Assembly (NCBI GenBank): GCA_013696105.1
Contig: JACCZE010000401.1
Span: 1-41,120, forward strand
Length of the DNA: 41,120 bases
From: Planctomycetota bacterium
GTDB lineage: Bacteria; Planctomycetota; UBA11346
Reading direction: 5' to 3'
Shown here: in pieces, positions 32,749-40,690 of the stretch
Layout of the letters: each line of letters opens with the position of its first letter
Position numbering within the stretch: the stretch's first letter is position 1
Program-made: the position numbers and the translations under genes
The notes under the pieces: model-generated
What the model was told of the DNA's origin: nothing
The model's database searches: none
What the model saw: only the letters and a program-made list of their open reading frames with translations

Positions 32749-33687
32749 ATGGCCGAGCCCGAGCTGTCATTCGCCGACGTGTCGTTCTCGTACCGCGGCG
32801 ATTGGCTGAATCGCATCCATGCCCTCACGACGGTCTCGCTGTTGGTGCCGCAGGCGAGCGCCTTCGGTTTCCTCGGCGCCAACGGGGCGGGAAAATCCAC
32901 CAGCATCAAACTGCTGATGGGCTTGTTGCACGGGCACCGCGGCGACATCCGGCTGTTCGGCCAGCCCCTGGGAGACCACCGCGCGCGCGCGCGACTGGGC
33001 TATCTGCCCGAGCAGCCGTACTTCTACGACAACCTGGCGGTCGGCGAATACCTGGTGTATCTCGCCAAGCTCTCGGGGATGTCGGCGGCCGACATCCCTG
33101 CCGCATGCGATCGCGTGTATCAGCTCCTCGATCTGGGGGACCTGCGGACGCGCAAGCTCAAGAGCTTCTCAAAGGGCATGCGCCAGCGCTTCGGACTGGC
33201 GCAGGCGATCGTGCATCGACCCGACCTGCTGGTGCTCGACGAGCCGTTTTCGGGCCTGGATCCCCTGTGGCGTGCGCGCTTCAAGCAGGTGATGGCGCTC
33301 GAGCGCGCACGCGGCGCGACGCTGTTCTTCTCGAGCCACATCCTCAGCGACGTCGAAGATCTCTGCGACCATTACGCGGTGATCGACCATGGCCGCGTGC
33401 TCGAGCAGGGACGGCTCGCCGACCTGATGGGCAGCTCGCCCATCGAGCTCACCGGCTCGGGTCCCAAGCCCGCAGGCGCCGAAGACCTGCCCGACGGCAC
33501 CTGGCGCGTGCTGTTCGCTGAAAGCGAACGCGCCGAGCGCCTCGCGCACCTGCCAGCAGGAGCGCAGATCCTGCGCCTCGATCGCCAACGCATCGCGCTC
33601 GAAGATTGGTTCGTCGCCCGGGTGCGCGCCTTCCACGGCGCCGGAGCAGCGTTGCCGACCGGCGCGCGCACGGGAGGCGCGTCGTGA
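32749..33687 (+). CDS. ABC-2 type transporter ATPase
   Basis: This is an ATP-binding subunit of about 312 aa. Walker A is GANGAGKST (about 43-51), the signature is SFSKGMRQR (about 138-146), Walker B is LLVLDEPFSGLDP and the switch is SSHILSDVEDL. I chose ATG 32749 (MAEPELSF) as the start; GTG 32728 is possible and adds seven residues. The C-terminal part (from about 220) is typical of ABC-2 exporters. The gene overlaps the permease gene by 4 nt (GTGA). Confidence 0.93.
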   Translation: MAEPELSFADVSFSYRGDWLNRIHALTTVSLLVPQASAFGFLGANGAGKSTSIKLLMGLLHGHRGDIRLFGQPLGDHRARARLGYLPEQPYFYDNLAVGEYLVYLAKLSGMSAADIPAACDRVYQLLDLGDLRTRKLKSFSKGMRQRFGLAQAIVHRPDLLVLDEPFSGLDPLWRARFKQVMALERARGATLFFSSHILSDVEDLCDHYAVIDHGRVLEQGRLADLMGSSPIELTGSGPKPAGAEDLPDGTWRVLFAESERAERLAHLPAGAQILRLDRQRIALEDWFVARVRAFHGAGAALPTGARTGGAS

Positions 33688-34439
33688 TCCGCACCATCGC
33701 CGGCGCCACCTTCCGCGAAGCCACGCGGTCGCGATCGTTCGTCCTGCTGCTGGCACTGTACGCGTTGGCGGTGCTGTTGTCTCGGGTCGGCGGCTGGATC
33801 AGCGGTACCGACGGCTCGACCATCACCGCCAACCTGGTCATGAGCCTGCAGAGCGTCTTCGGAGTGCTGGTCGCGGTGGCGACGGGCACCGCGCTGGTGC
33901 AGAGCGAGATCCAGCAGAAGACGCTCTATACCGTGCTGTCGCGGCCGCTGCCGCGCTGGAAGTTCGTGGTCGGGAAATTCCTCGGACTGGCGGCGGCGCT
34001 GGTGTGCGGCCAGGCGGCGATGCTCGCGCTCGGCATCGCCTATCTGTGGATCACGGGAGCACCGGTAACCGGCTGGCTGGCGGTTGCGGGCGCGCTCACC
34101 GCCATGGAGGTGCTGGTGATGGCCGCGGTCAGCCTGTGCTGGACCGCCCTATCGAGCCCATTGCTGGCGACCGTGCTCTGCCTTGCGACCTATGCGCTGG
34201 GACACGCCGTCGGATCGCTTCCCGGTCTGATGTACCACCTCAAGGGCTTCCAGCGCCCGTTGTGCGTCGCATTCGCGAGCCTGGTGCCGGACCTGTCGCG
34301 CTTCTCGTACCGCGATGAAGCGGTGCACGCGCTGCCGATCGCCCTCGGCGAGATCGTCATCCGCTTGGCCTACGGAGCGTGCTGGATCGCGCTGCTGGTG
34401 ATGATCACCGTGATCGTGGTCCGGCGGAAGCAGCTGTGA
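33684..34439 (+). CDS. ABC-2 type transporter permease
   Basis: This is a 251-aa membrane protein from GTG 33684, with a strong GGGAGG site 6 nt upstream. It has about six hydrophobic segments and the ABC-2 pattern: IAGATFREATRSRSFVLL at the start and QSEIQQKTLYTVLSRPLPRWKFVVGKFLG, the coupling-like loop. The end is VVRRKQL. It pairs with the ATPase just upstream and overlaps the TPR-like gene by one base (TGATG). Substrate unknown. Confidence 0.88.
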   Translation: MIRTIAGATFREATRSRSFVLLLALYALAVLLSRVGGWISGTDGSTITANLVMSLQSVFGVLVAVATGTALVQSEIQQKTLYTVLSRPLPRWKFVVGKFLGLAAALVCGQAAMLALGIAYLWITGAPVTGWLAVAGALTAMEVLVMAAVSLCWTALSSPLLATVLCLATYALGHAVGSLPGLMYHLKGFQRPLCVAFASLVPDLSRFSYRDEAVHALPIALGEIVIRLAYGACWIALLVMITVIVVRRKQL

Positions 34440-35587
34440 TGCGCCGCGTGCGCCAGCTCGCGCCCTGGGCCGCATCCGCAGCGCTGATCACCGGACTGGT
34501 GGCGTGGAACGCCAGCCGCTTCGATCCCGACGCCTTCGCGATCCGCACCAAGGACCTGTCGTTCCTGCCCACTCCCGCGATGGCGCGGATGCTGTCGCTC
34601 GGCCAGGCCGGCGCGGTTTCGAAACTGCGCTGGATCGACAGTTTCGCGTATTTCGAACTCCAGCTCGAACGCCGTGACGACCACGTCGCGGGCGGAGGAA
34701 AGGGATTCGACCGCCTCTACGACATCCTGACCACGCTCGATCCGCACTACGAACCATTCTATCTGCACGCAGCCTTCAACATCGGCGCGGTCATGAACCG
34801 CCACGACAAGGCGCTCGGTTTCGTGCTGCGCGGCCTGCTCTCGCTCCCGCACGCGACTGCGTTGTGGCGCCAGGCAGCGGTCGAATTGCATACCACCTAC
34901 CGCTACGAGGAGCTGCACCCCGAGCTGATGACCGCCTTCCTGCAGCAATGGGCGGATGCGGAGCTGACGCAAAATGACAAGCGGGTGGTGTGGGAATGGA
35001 GCCTCGCGATGTCGCGACGCTCCTACCGCGGACTCGAACAGCTCCCCTATTGGCAGGAACAGCTTGCGCACCTCGAGCCCGGAAGCACCTCGGCCACCTA
35101 CGTCGAGCAGGCGATGCGCGAGCAGCTGGTGCGTTTCTGCCTCGCCGAACTGCAGGCGCTCTCGGATTCCTACCGCACGCGCCATGGCGAGGCCCCCGCG
35201 CGGTTGGAGCAGCTGCTGGAGCCGGCGGGCTTGGCGGATCGCTATCCCATCGCGATACCCGGGCTCGCTCCTTTCAAAATGCTCGATCGGCGGATCGCCT
35301 TGCGCTGCGATCCCTACGGCTTCCCGTTCGAGCTCGCGCATGGCCAGATCATCAGTCCCGGCTTCGAGCGCTACAAGGCGAACCGCCGGCTGTCGGGCAC
35401 CAACAACCAGCTCGCCTCCATCGCCAGCGCATCGGGACGGTGGCCGCAGACCGTCGACGCGGCGCGCTCCGCCGGCGTCACGCTGCCCACGCTGCCACCG
35501 GGTGGCAGCTATACTCTCGACGACCAGACGCTGGAGATCGCGTGGACGGATCCGCCCGAGGCTCCGTGGCCGCTCGGCCGGCGCTGA
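34439..35587 (+). CDS. Membrane-anchored TPR-like protein linked to ABC exporter
   Basis: This is a 382-aa protein from ATG 34439. It has an N-terminal membrane segment (about 8-25, PWAASAALITGLVAW) and a helical region. Characteristic segments are LPTPAMARMLSLGQAGAVSKLRWIDSFAYFELQ, FDRLYDILTTLDPHYEPFYLHAA and DKALGFVLRGLLSLP, which recall TPR-like proteins encoded beside ABC-2 exporters in Planctomycetota and Verrucomicrobiota. The C-terminal third (DPYGFPFELAHGQII) differs and may be a separate small domain. The one-base overlap with the permease argues for a shared function, but I cannot assign one. Confidence 0.78.
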   Translation: MRRVRQLAPWAASAALITGLVAWNASRFDPDAFAIRTKDLSFLPTPAMARMLSLGQAGAVSKLRWIDSFAYFELQLERRDDHVAGGGKGFDRLYDILTTLDPHYEPFYLHAAFNIGAVMNRHDKALGFVLRGLLSLPHATALWRQAAVELHTTYRYEELHPELMTAFLQQWADAELTQNDKRVVWEWSLAMSRRSYRGLEQLPYWQEQLAHLEPGSTSATYVEQAMREQLVRFCLAELQALSDSYRTRHGEAPARLEQLLEPAGLADRYPIAIPGLAPFKMLDRRIALRCDPYGFPFELAHGQIISPGFERYKANRRLSGTNNQLASIASASGRWPQTVDAARSAGVTLPTLPPGGSYTLDDQTLEIAWTDPPEAPWPLGRR

Positions 35588-35593
35588 GGTCCG

Positions 35594-35751
35594 CTAGCAG
35601 GCTGCGCAAAAACGCAGCCTGCTAGCGATCACGAAAACCCGGCGCGACCTGCGGTCGCTATTTTGCCGGGTTTTCGTGATCTCCTACTTTCTACATGAGG
35701 GGGCAGACGCCCCCTCAGACTCCCCGCAGGGCGCTTTCCGCACCCTGCTAG
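35594..35751. repeat. Family A structured repeat, copy A2
   Basis: This copy lies between convergent genes. Stem 1 is TAGCAGGCTGCG/CGCAGCCTGCTA. Stem 2 is ATCACGAAAACCCGGC/GCCGGGTTTTCGTGAT, enclosing GCGACC/GGTCGC. Stem 3 is GAGGGGGC/GCCCCCTC. Stem 4 is GCAGGG/CCCTGC. CTAG occurs at both ends; the last one provides the stop codon of the CBM9-like gene. Confidence 0.88.
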
Positions 35752-36404
35752 TCGGTGAACACCAGAGTTCCGAAGTTCGGCGGATCGTGGAAGGTACGGC
35801 CCGAGACTGGCGACCACAGCCAATGCGTCGCCGGGCGCTTGTCGTAATCGATGCGGTAGAAATTCGCCCGCCAACGCGTGCCCACCTTGGGAGGGCAATT
35901 GCCGATCTCGCGCATGAGGCGGAACGGGATGAAGCACTCTGCGCTCCAGCCGTCGACGCGCGCCATCGACGCGTGTCCGCCGCCGCGCACCGCGGTCGCT
36001 CGCCGGCATTTGCGCTTGTCGTCGTAACGCCAGGGCGCCCAGCCGTGGAAGCGCCCACGACAATTGGGGATGAGCAAGGCCAGCTCTGCGCCCAGCGGGG
36101 AGACCTGGTATTCGAAATACAGCGACTTCGTCGCGTCCGGTTGGATGAAGACCTCGGCGACGTCCTCTTCCCACAGTCTGCCGTTGTCGGGCTGCTGCGT
36201 GCAGGTCAGCTGCCGGTCGACGAAATCCCACAGGACGTAGATGCCCTTCTTCGACCACACGGTCTTGAAGCGGCTCTTATAGGCGACCTTCGCCCGCCAG
36301 ATGCGCCGCATCGGCTGCCAGTCCATGCGCTTCCACGCTTTGGACGTCCCATCGCCCGTGATGGTGAAATCGTCGACCTTGGGGACCGCGAGCTCTCTCT
36401 TCAT
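35748..36404 (-). CDS. CBM9-like carbohydrate-binding domain protein
   Basis: This is a 218-aa protein resembling the family-9 carbohydrate-binding fold (often DUF1083). It shows SKAWKRMDW, KTVWSKKGIYVLWDFVDRQL, LWEEDVAEVFIQPD, YFEYQVSPLGAELAL, WSAECFIPFRLM, GTRWRANFYRIDY and a final FGTLVFTD. No signal peptide is seen from ATG 36404, so the protein may be cytoplasmic or the true start may lie upstream. The stop codon TAG is the last bases of repeat A2. It lies close to a secreted glycoside hydrolase on the same strand. Confidence 0.82.
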   Translation of the reverse strand: MKRELAVPKVDDFTITGDGTSKAWKRMDWQPMRRIWRAKVAYKSRFKTVWSKKGIYVLWDFVDRQLTCTQQPDNGRLWEEDVAEVFIQPDATKSLYFEYQVSPLGAELALLIPNCRGRFHGWAPWRYDDKRKCRRATAVRGGGHASMARVDGWSAECFIPFRLMREIGNCPPKVGTRWRANFYRIDYDKRPATHWLWSPVSGRTFHDPPNFGTLVFTD

Positions 36405-36546
36405 GGTGCGTACGATGGCACGCGCCGCGGCGATTCAACCGGGCTCCGCCCCATCAGCCTCACAGATCACCACCACGGGATTCCCTGGCGGCGCTGCGAT
36501 GCGGGTCGGGCGCGCTGCGCCTGGGAAGGCGGCGCATCGGCCTGAG

Positions 36547-36686
36547 CTGATGTGCAGGGGCGCAGCCCCTACGGCCCCTGCGGGCCTACCCCCGGGCTTT
36601 GTCGCGGCACGATGTCGTCGGAAGCCTCCGACATCGTGGCGGCATCGCTACGCGATTGTATGCCGCCAACGCAGCTCGGCGCCCGA
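36547..36686 (+). repeat. Family B repeat, unit B7 (full form)
   Basis: This complete unit has the first hairpin AGGGGCGCAGCCCCT, hairpin 2 GGCCCCTGCGGGCC, hairpin 3 GATGTCG/CGACATC and a shortened constant hairpin. It lies between the CBM9-like and glycoside hydrolase genes. The flank from 36405 to 36546 holds nothing else I recognise. Confidence 0.85.
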
Positions 36687-36724
36687 CTGGTTGTGCAGGG
36701 GCCACGCCCCTGGCCCGGCACGAT
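36687..36724 (+). repeat. Family B repeat, truncated unit B8
   Basis: This is a 5' fragment joined to B7: CTGGTTGTGCAGG followed by AGGGGCCACGCCCCT, after which similarity fades (CGGCACGAT). It ends 16 bases before the glycoside hydrolase stop. Confidence 0.65.
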
Positions 36725-36739
36725 TACCTTCGAGTGAAC

Positions 36740-38926
36740 TCAGCGCCGATGCAGCTTGAAGGCCAGGTGATGCCGGAAGGCGGGCATCGACAGCCTCAGC
36801 TCGCCACCAGGGTGCTCGATCGGTGCGCTGGCGATCTCGACTCCGCGGTCGGCGTCCCACCAACTGACGGTCATCGGCCCGGTGGCGACCGACCCCAATG
36901 CGATGGTGGCGCCGGAGAAGGTCTCGTCGCTCAGTCCCGAGCGGCCCCATTCCGGATCCAGGACGTAGCCGAGGATGTTCCCCGGTTTGCGCCAGGCGCG
37001 GCACCATAGTTCCTTCCCATTGCCGGTGGCGACGTACCGCACCGAGACCGCCTTCGCACCGCGCGGGTCCTCGCCGACGATGAAGCGGCCGATGGCGCCG
37101 TACGGTCCCCAATGGTTGCGCTGATCGACCCACTCCCACCACCAGAACACGGGCCCGCCGGCGTGGCCGCTCACCAGGGCGGCGAAGCCGGCGCACGAGA
37201 CCTCGGCGGCGAGCTGCGGATGCGGCGCGCCGAATTCCGCCCCGCCGTACTCCGACACCAGGATCGGCTTGCCGAAGCGCGCGAGACCGCGCGCGGGGTG
37301 CACGGTGCTGTTGACCAGCACCTCGGCGAGCATGTCGCGGCGGAAGTAGGCATCGATGCAGGCGAAATCGATCATCGGCAACGCGACCACCGACAGGTCG
37401 GCGCTGAGGTAGTTGTCGGACCAGTGGGTCGTCACCGGGTGATCGTATGGGTCGAGCGCTTGCCAGCGCTCGGCGGCGTGACGATGCCATTCGGTGCTGT
37501 TGCTGCCGACCGCGGTCAGGTTGACCTCGCTCCACATCTTCCAGCCCAGGATCGCCGGGTGATCGGCATAGCGCGCCACCACATAGCGGCGATAGCGTTC
37601 CTGGATGGCGAGCGCGCGGGGATCGGTGAAGAACTGCGTGGTGTGCTCGATGGGGCCGCCGTGCCGGACGTTGTAGGGGCTGCCCTGCCACTCGCGGTCG
37701 GAGGCGCTGGACGCCTGGCCATGGTTGTAGATCACCAGGTTCACGCGGATGCCGTGGGCCAGCGCGTCGTCCAGCACGCGTTCCAGACGCCACGCATTGG
37801 GCTGGCTGTAGCGTCCGAGGCCATGGAACCCCGCCCAGCCGGAATTCCATTCCAGCCCGAGGTTCCACGGTGCCATCCACACCTCCGTCGCGTCGATGCC
37901 GGCGGCGGCGAAACGGGCGAAGAACTCGTGGTAGGACCAGGTCCCGCGATCAGGGGTGAGCGTGGTCTCGAGCTTGTCGCGCGAGCGCGTGTCGTTGGGC
38001 GAGCGCAGGTTCAGGCCGATCGGCCAATACCAGCGGCCAGCGCGGGTGAAGAAGCGGCGGTCGTCGGGATCGACGCGCACGAAACCATCCCATGGCTCTC
38101 CGACGACGGCGATCGGCGCCAGTTCGCGCTCGATCGCAGCGCCGGATCCCCAGCGCGCGATCAGGATCACGCGATGGGCGCCGGCGATCCGTGGCCGGTA
38201 GCGCACGCTGAAGCGCCCGGATCCATCCGGAGTCACGTCCTCGCGATCTCCGCGATCGGAGGAGCGCATCGGCTCCCACCAGAAGCCAGGAATAACGGAT
38301 TCCGCACCGTCCGGAGCGATGATCCGGGCCGTGAGATCGAATTCCGCCGGATCGAAGGGATTGGTCGGGAACGGCGTCGGCACGCAGTCGAGCTGCCAGC
38401 GGTCACCGGTGGCCACGCTCCCGGGGAAGGCGAGATCGGCCAGGTAGGCCGCGGGGGCGGGCGTCTCGTCGAGCGATCGCACCCGGTACGAGACGTCGAC
38501 CGCGGAGCCCGGAGTGGCGGAGTAGAAGAACAGGCCGGCCCGATCGACGAGCGCGGCCATCGCCGGAGTCCACGAGCGCATCGAAGGATGGCTCGCGAGG
38601 GGCTTGTAGGGATCCAGGATCAGCGGGATGCGGTTCACGCCGATGCTCAGCGGATGCGGATGCAGGGCCTGGAACCACTGCCCGTGCGCGTCGCTCACGA
38701 AGGCACCGATACCGACATCGTCGCATCCCGCGGGAACGACGACCGTGGCATCGATGCGGATGCCGTGCGACGCGCCGCCGGACGGCAGCGTGAGCGGCAC
38801 GATGGTGGTCAGGGGCGCACGCAGCGCCACTCGCGCGGTCGGGGCCTCGACGTCCATGGCCGCAGCGTGCGCATAGCCCGCCGTCAGGAGCAGGAGGATC
38901 ACGCCTGGATGGAGCGCTCGATGCAC
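36740..38926 (-). CDS. Secreted glycoside hydrolase, GH5/DUF5060-like
   Basis: This is a 728-aa exported protein. The start is GTG 38926, with a signal peptide (HPGVILLLLTAGYAHAAAMD); the ORF track's 39847 start is a shadow of the next gene. The N-terminal half (about 30-350) looks like beta-sandwich domains, including a DUF5060-like region with GRFSVRYRPRIAGAHRVIL. The catalytic TIM barrel begins near FFTRAGRWYWPIGLNLRSP. The probable acid/base is in LGWKMWSEVNLT and the nucleophile in ILVSEYGGAEFG. Aromatics such as GGPVFWWWEWVD line the probable sugar site. It likely acts on polysaccharides outside the cytoplasm; exact family and substrate are uncertain. The gene starts 11 bases after the stop of the LamG-like gene. 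Confidence 0.82.
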   Translation of the reverse strand: MHRALHPGVILLLLTAGYAHAAAMDVEAPTARVALRAPLTTIVPLTLPSGGASHGIRIDATVVVPAGCDDVGIGAFVSDAHGQWFQALHPHPLSIGVNRIPLILDPYKPLASHPSMRSWTPAMAALVDRAGLFFYSATPGSAVDVSYRVRSLDETPAPAAYLADLAFPGSVATGDRWQLDCVPTPFPTNPFDPAEFDLTARIIAPDGAESVIPGFWWEPMRSSDRGDREDVTPDGSGRFSVRYRPRIAGAHRVILIARWGSGAAIERELAPIAVVGEPWDGFVRVDPDDRRFFTRAGRWYWPIGLNLRSPNDTRSRDKLETTLTPDRGTWSYHEFFARFAAAGIDATEVWMAPWNLGLEWNSGWAGFHGLGRYSQPNAWRLERVLDDALAHGIRVNLVIYNHGQASSASDREWQGSPYNVRHGGPIEHTTQFFTDPRALAIQERYRRYVVARYADHPAILGWKMWSEVNLTAVGSNSTEWHRHAAERWQALDPYDHPVTTHWSDNYLSADLSVVALPMIDFACIDAYFRRDMLAEVLVNSTVHPARGLARFGKPILVSEYGGAEFGAPHPQLAAEVSCAGFAALVSGHAGGPVFWWWEWVDQRNHWGPYGAIGRFIVGEDPRGAKAVSVRYVATGNGKELWCRAWRKPGNILGYVLDPEWGRSGLSDETFSGATIALGSVATGPMTVSWWDADRGVEIASAPIEHPGGELRLSMPAFRHHLAFKLHRR

Positions 38927-38937
38927 CGCTGGTCCGC

Positions 38938-40401
38938 TCAGAAATTTCCGTCGTCGGCTGCGGCCTGGGCGGTCTGCGGCCGGCCTTCGGCCATCCATTC
39001 CAACCGCGCCGGATCGTCTGCGCGCGGGCGGATGGGATCCGCGGCGTTGCGCTCGATGACCACATCGTCGACCAGGGTGCTGTCGCCCCAGACGTAGAAG
39101 CAGCAGAGGTCGTGGCGATCGTCGCGCGGCGGGTGGGGATCGGTCCAGGTCAGGATCGGCTCGTCCTCGAGCCTCATCGCGATCGTGCCGCCGATGCGGC
39201 TCACCTCGCAGCGCACCCAGCGGTCGGGCGTATTCGGCGTCGGCGCCTCGACGTGCTTCTCGATGTTCCTGCGCTTCTTGACCTGCGCCATGCCACGACC
39301 CCACTCGACGAAATAGCCGTCCATGGCGGTGAGTCCATCGGTCGAGAGGAACACGCCGATGCTCACCTGGGGAGCGGACTTCCGACGCAGCGTGCGGAAG
39401 CGGATGCGGAGGTCGCCCGGCAGCGAGCCATGGATCGCGGCGAAGGCGTCCTGATGCTCGGCGGCGATCCCGACCAGCAACGCCTGCTGCTCCTCGCGCC
39501 AGGCGATGTCGCCGGCCCAGGGCAGGATGCGCTCCATGCTCGCCGGCGCATCGAAGGAATTGCGGAAGACCTCGACCCAGGTGGGCTCGACGGCGGCCGC
39601 TGCCGGCTTCGCCGGCGGATCCTGGAGATCCTCGCCACCGTTGGTGTAGACGCGCGCGCGTACGATCGCGACGGCGGCCAGCTCGGCGAAGACGCGCAAA
39701 GGAACGCGGTCCTGCGCGCCGACATCGAACGATTTCGTGACCAGGCCGTTGAGCGAGCAGGTCAGCCGACCGTCGAAGCGTTCGAACACCACGACGTTGG
39801 GGCCGAGCGGCATCGCGGCGTCCGGCGACGTGGAGATCAACGAGCATCCGCGCTCATCGAAGGCGACGGTCTTGTTCTGGTAGCCCATGAATGCGCCACG
39901 TTCATCCCGCGAGGGATCGATGATGGTCAGCTCCCATTTCACCGCGTGCGGGCAGCGTTCGCTCATGCTGAACGGCACGGGGCGGCGCTGCGACGGCAGC
40001 ACCAGCAGCGCGGTGAACTGGGCGAACTGCCCCGAAGCATCGAATGCGTGGACGGAGGTGGGAGCAGCGACGGGGCCATACCAGGAGAGCGTCTGCGCCG
40101 GGGCCGGGGCCGGTTTGCTGAAATCCTGGTCGTCGCGCAGGCGCCAGTCGGCGGTGCGCGGCTTCACCGGCGGATCGATCCGCGCTGACGCGGGCGCAGC
40201 GCCGGCCGGGGGCTGGGCAGGTACCGGTGGCGGTGCGGCGACCGGAGCCGTCGGGACTTCCGGCGGTGTCGTCGGCAGCGTGGATGAGAACGGGGCCTGC
40301 GACACCGGGGCCACGCTCTTGGGGCGGACGATCTTGTAGCCGGCCACGCCGATCACGAACAGGCCAGCCGAGACCAGCAGCAGGATGAGTAGCGTGCGCA
40401 T
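38938..40401 (-). CDS. Membrane-anchored LamG/DUF1080-like protein
   Basis: This is a 487-aa protein with a single N-terminal membrane segment (TLLILLLVSAGLFVIGVAGY) and a long Pro/Ala/Val linker (about 30-75). Two jelly-roll-like regions follow. The first (about 110-265) has FMGYQNKTVAFDERGCSL and VVVFERFDGRLTCSLNG. The second (about 280-455) has WVEVFRNSF, GDLRIRFRTL, VSIGVFLSTDGL, DRWVRCEVSRIGGTIAMRLEDE and DDVVIERN. These recall concanavalin-like LamG or DUF1080 folds, which bind or cut sugars; I see no certain catalytic residues. A GGGGGAT ribosome site precedes ATG 40401. It is co-directional with, and 11 bases upstream of, the glycoside hydrolase. Confidence 0.72.
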   Translation of the reverse strand: MRTLLILLLVSAGLFVIGVAGYKIVRPKSVAPVSQAPFSSTLPTTPPEVPTAPVAAPPPVPAQPPAGAAPASARIDPPVKPRTADWRLRDDQDFSKPAPAPAQTLSWYGPVAAPTSVHAFDASGQFAQFTALLVLPSQRRPVPFSMSERCPHAVKWELTIIDPSRDERGAFMGYQNKTVAFDERGCSLISTSPDAAMPLGPNVVVFERFDGRLTCSLNGLVTKSFDVGAQDRVPLRVFAELAAVAIVRARVYTNGGEDLQDPPAKPAAAAVEPTWVEVFRNSFDAPASMERILPWAGDIAWREEQQALLVGIAAEHQDAFAAIHGSLPGDLRIRFRTLRRKSAPQVSIGVFLSTDGLTAMDGYFVEWGRGMAQVKKRRNIEKHVEAPTPNTPDRWVRCEVSRIGGTIAMRLEDEPILTWTDPHPPRDDRHDLCCFYVWGDSTLVDDVVIERNAADPIRPRADDPARLEWMAEGRPQTAQAAADDGNF

Positions 40402-40534
40402 GCGATCCCCCGGGGAGTACTACCGCCTCACCGTGCGCATGCTGACCGATGTCCGCGGCAGTCCATCCGAATCGGGGCGGATGATCTGCTGTGGCGCACG
40501 ATCCGTTCTCGGACGTGTCCTGAGGGAGCCTGCG

Positions 40535-40690
40535 CTATCAGGCTGCGGAAAAGCAGCGGCCTGATAGCCATCACGAAATCCGGCGAGACCTGTGGTCGCT
40601 GCTTTTCCGGACTTTCGTGATAACGACTTCCTACACCGGGGGGCGGGAACGGCCCCGGATCCCCGCAGCGTGCTGTTCAGCCCCTGCTAG
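40535..40690. repeat. Family A structured repeat, copy A3
   Basis: This is the most diverged A copy. Stem 1 is CTATCAGGCTGC/GCGGCCTGATAG, where a T-A pair replaces the C-G pair of A2. Stem 2 is ATCACGAAATCCGG/CCGGACTTTCGTGAT around GCGAGACCTGTGGTCGC. Stem 3 is CCGGGGGGC/GGCCCCGG. The 3' end CTGCTAG gives the stop of the SDR gene. The 130 bases between 40402 and the element hold nothing else I recognise. Confidence 0.82.

Noticed and set aside
37112-39097. 661-aa open frame on the plus strand
   Set aside because: It is antisense to the glycoside hydrolase, which has a signal peptide and catalytic motifs.
38927-39847. N-terminal extension of the glycoside hydrolase frame to 1035 aa
   Set aside because: It overlaps the LamG-like gene in another frame, and the GTG at 38926 gives a clean signal peptide.
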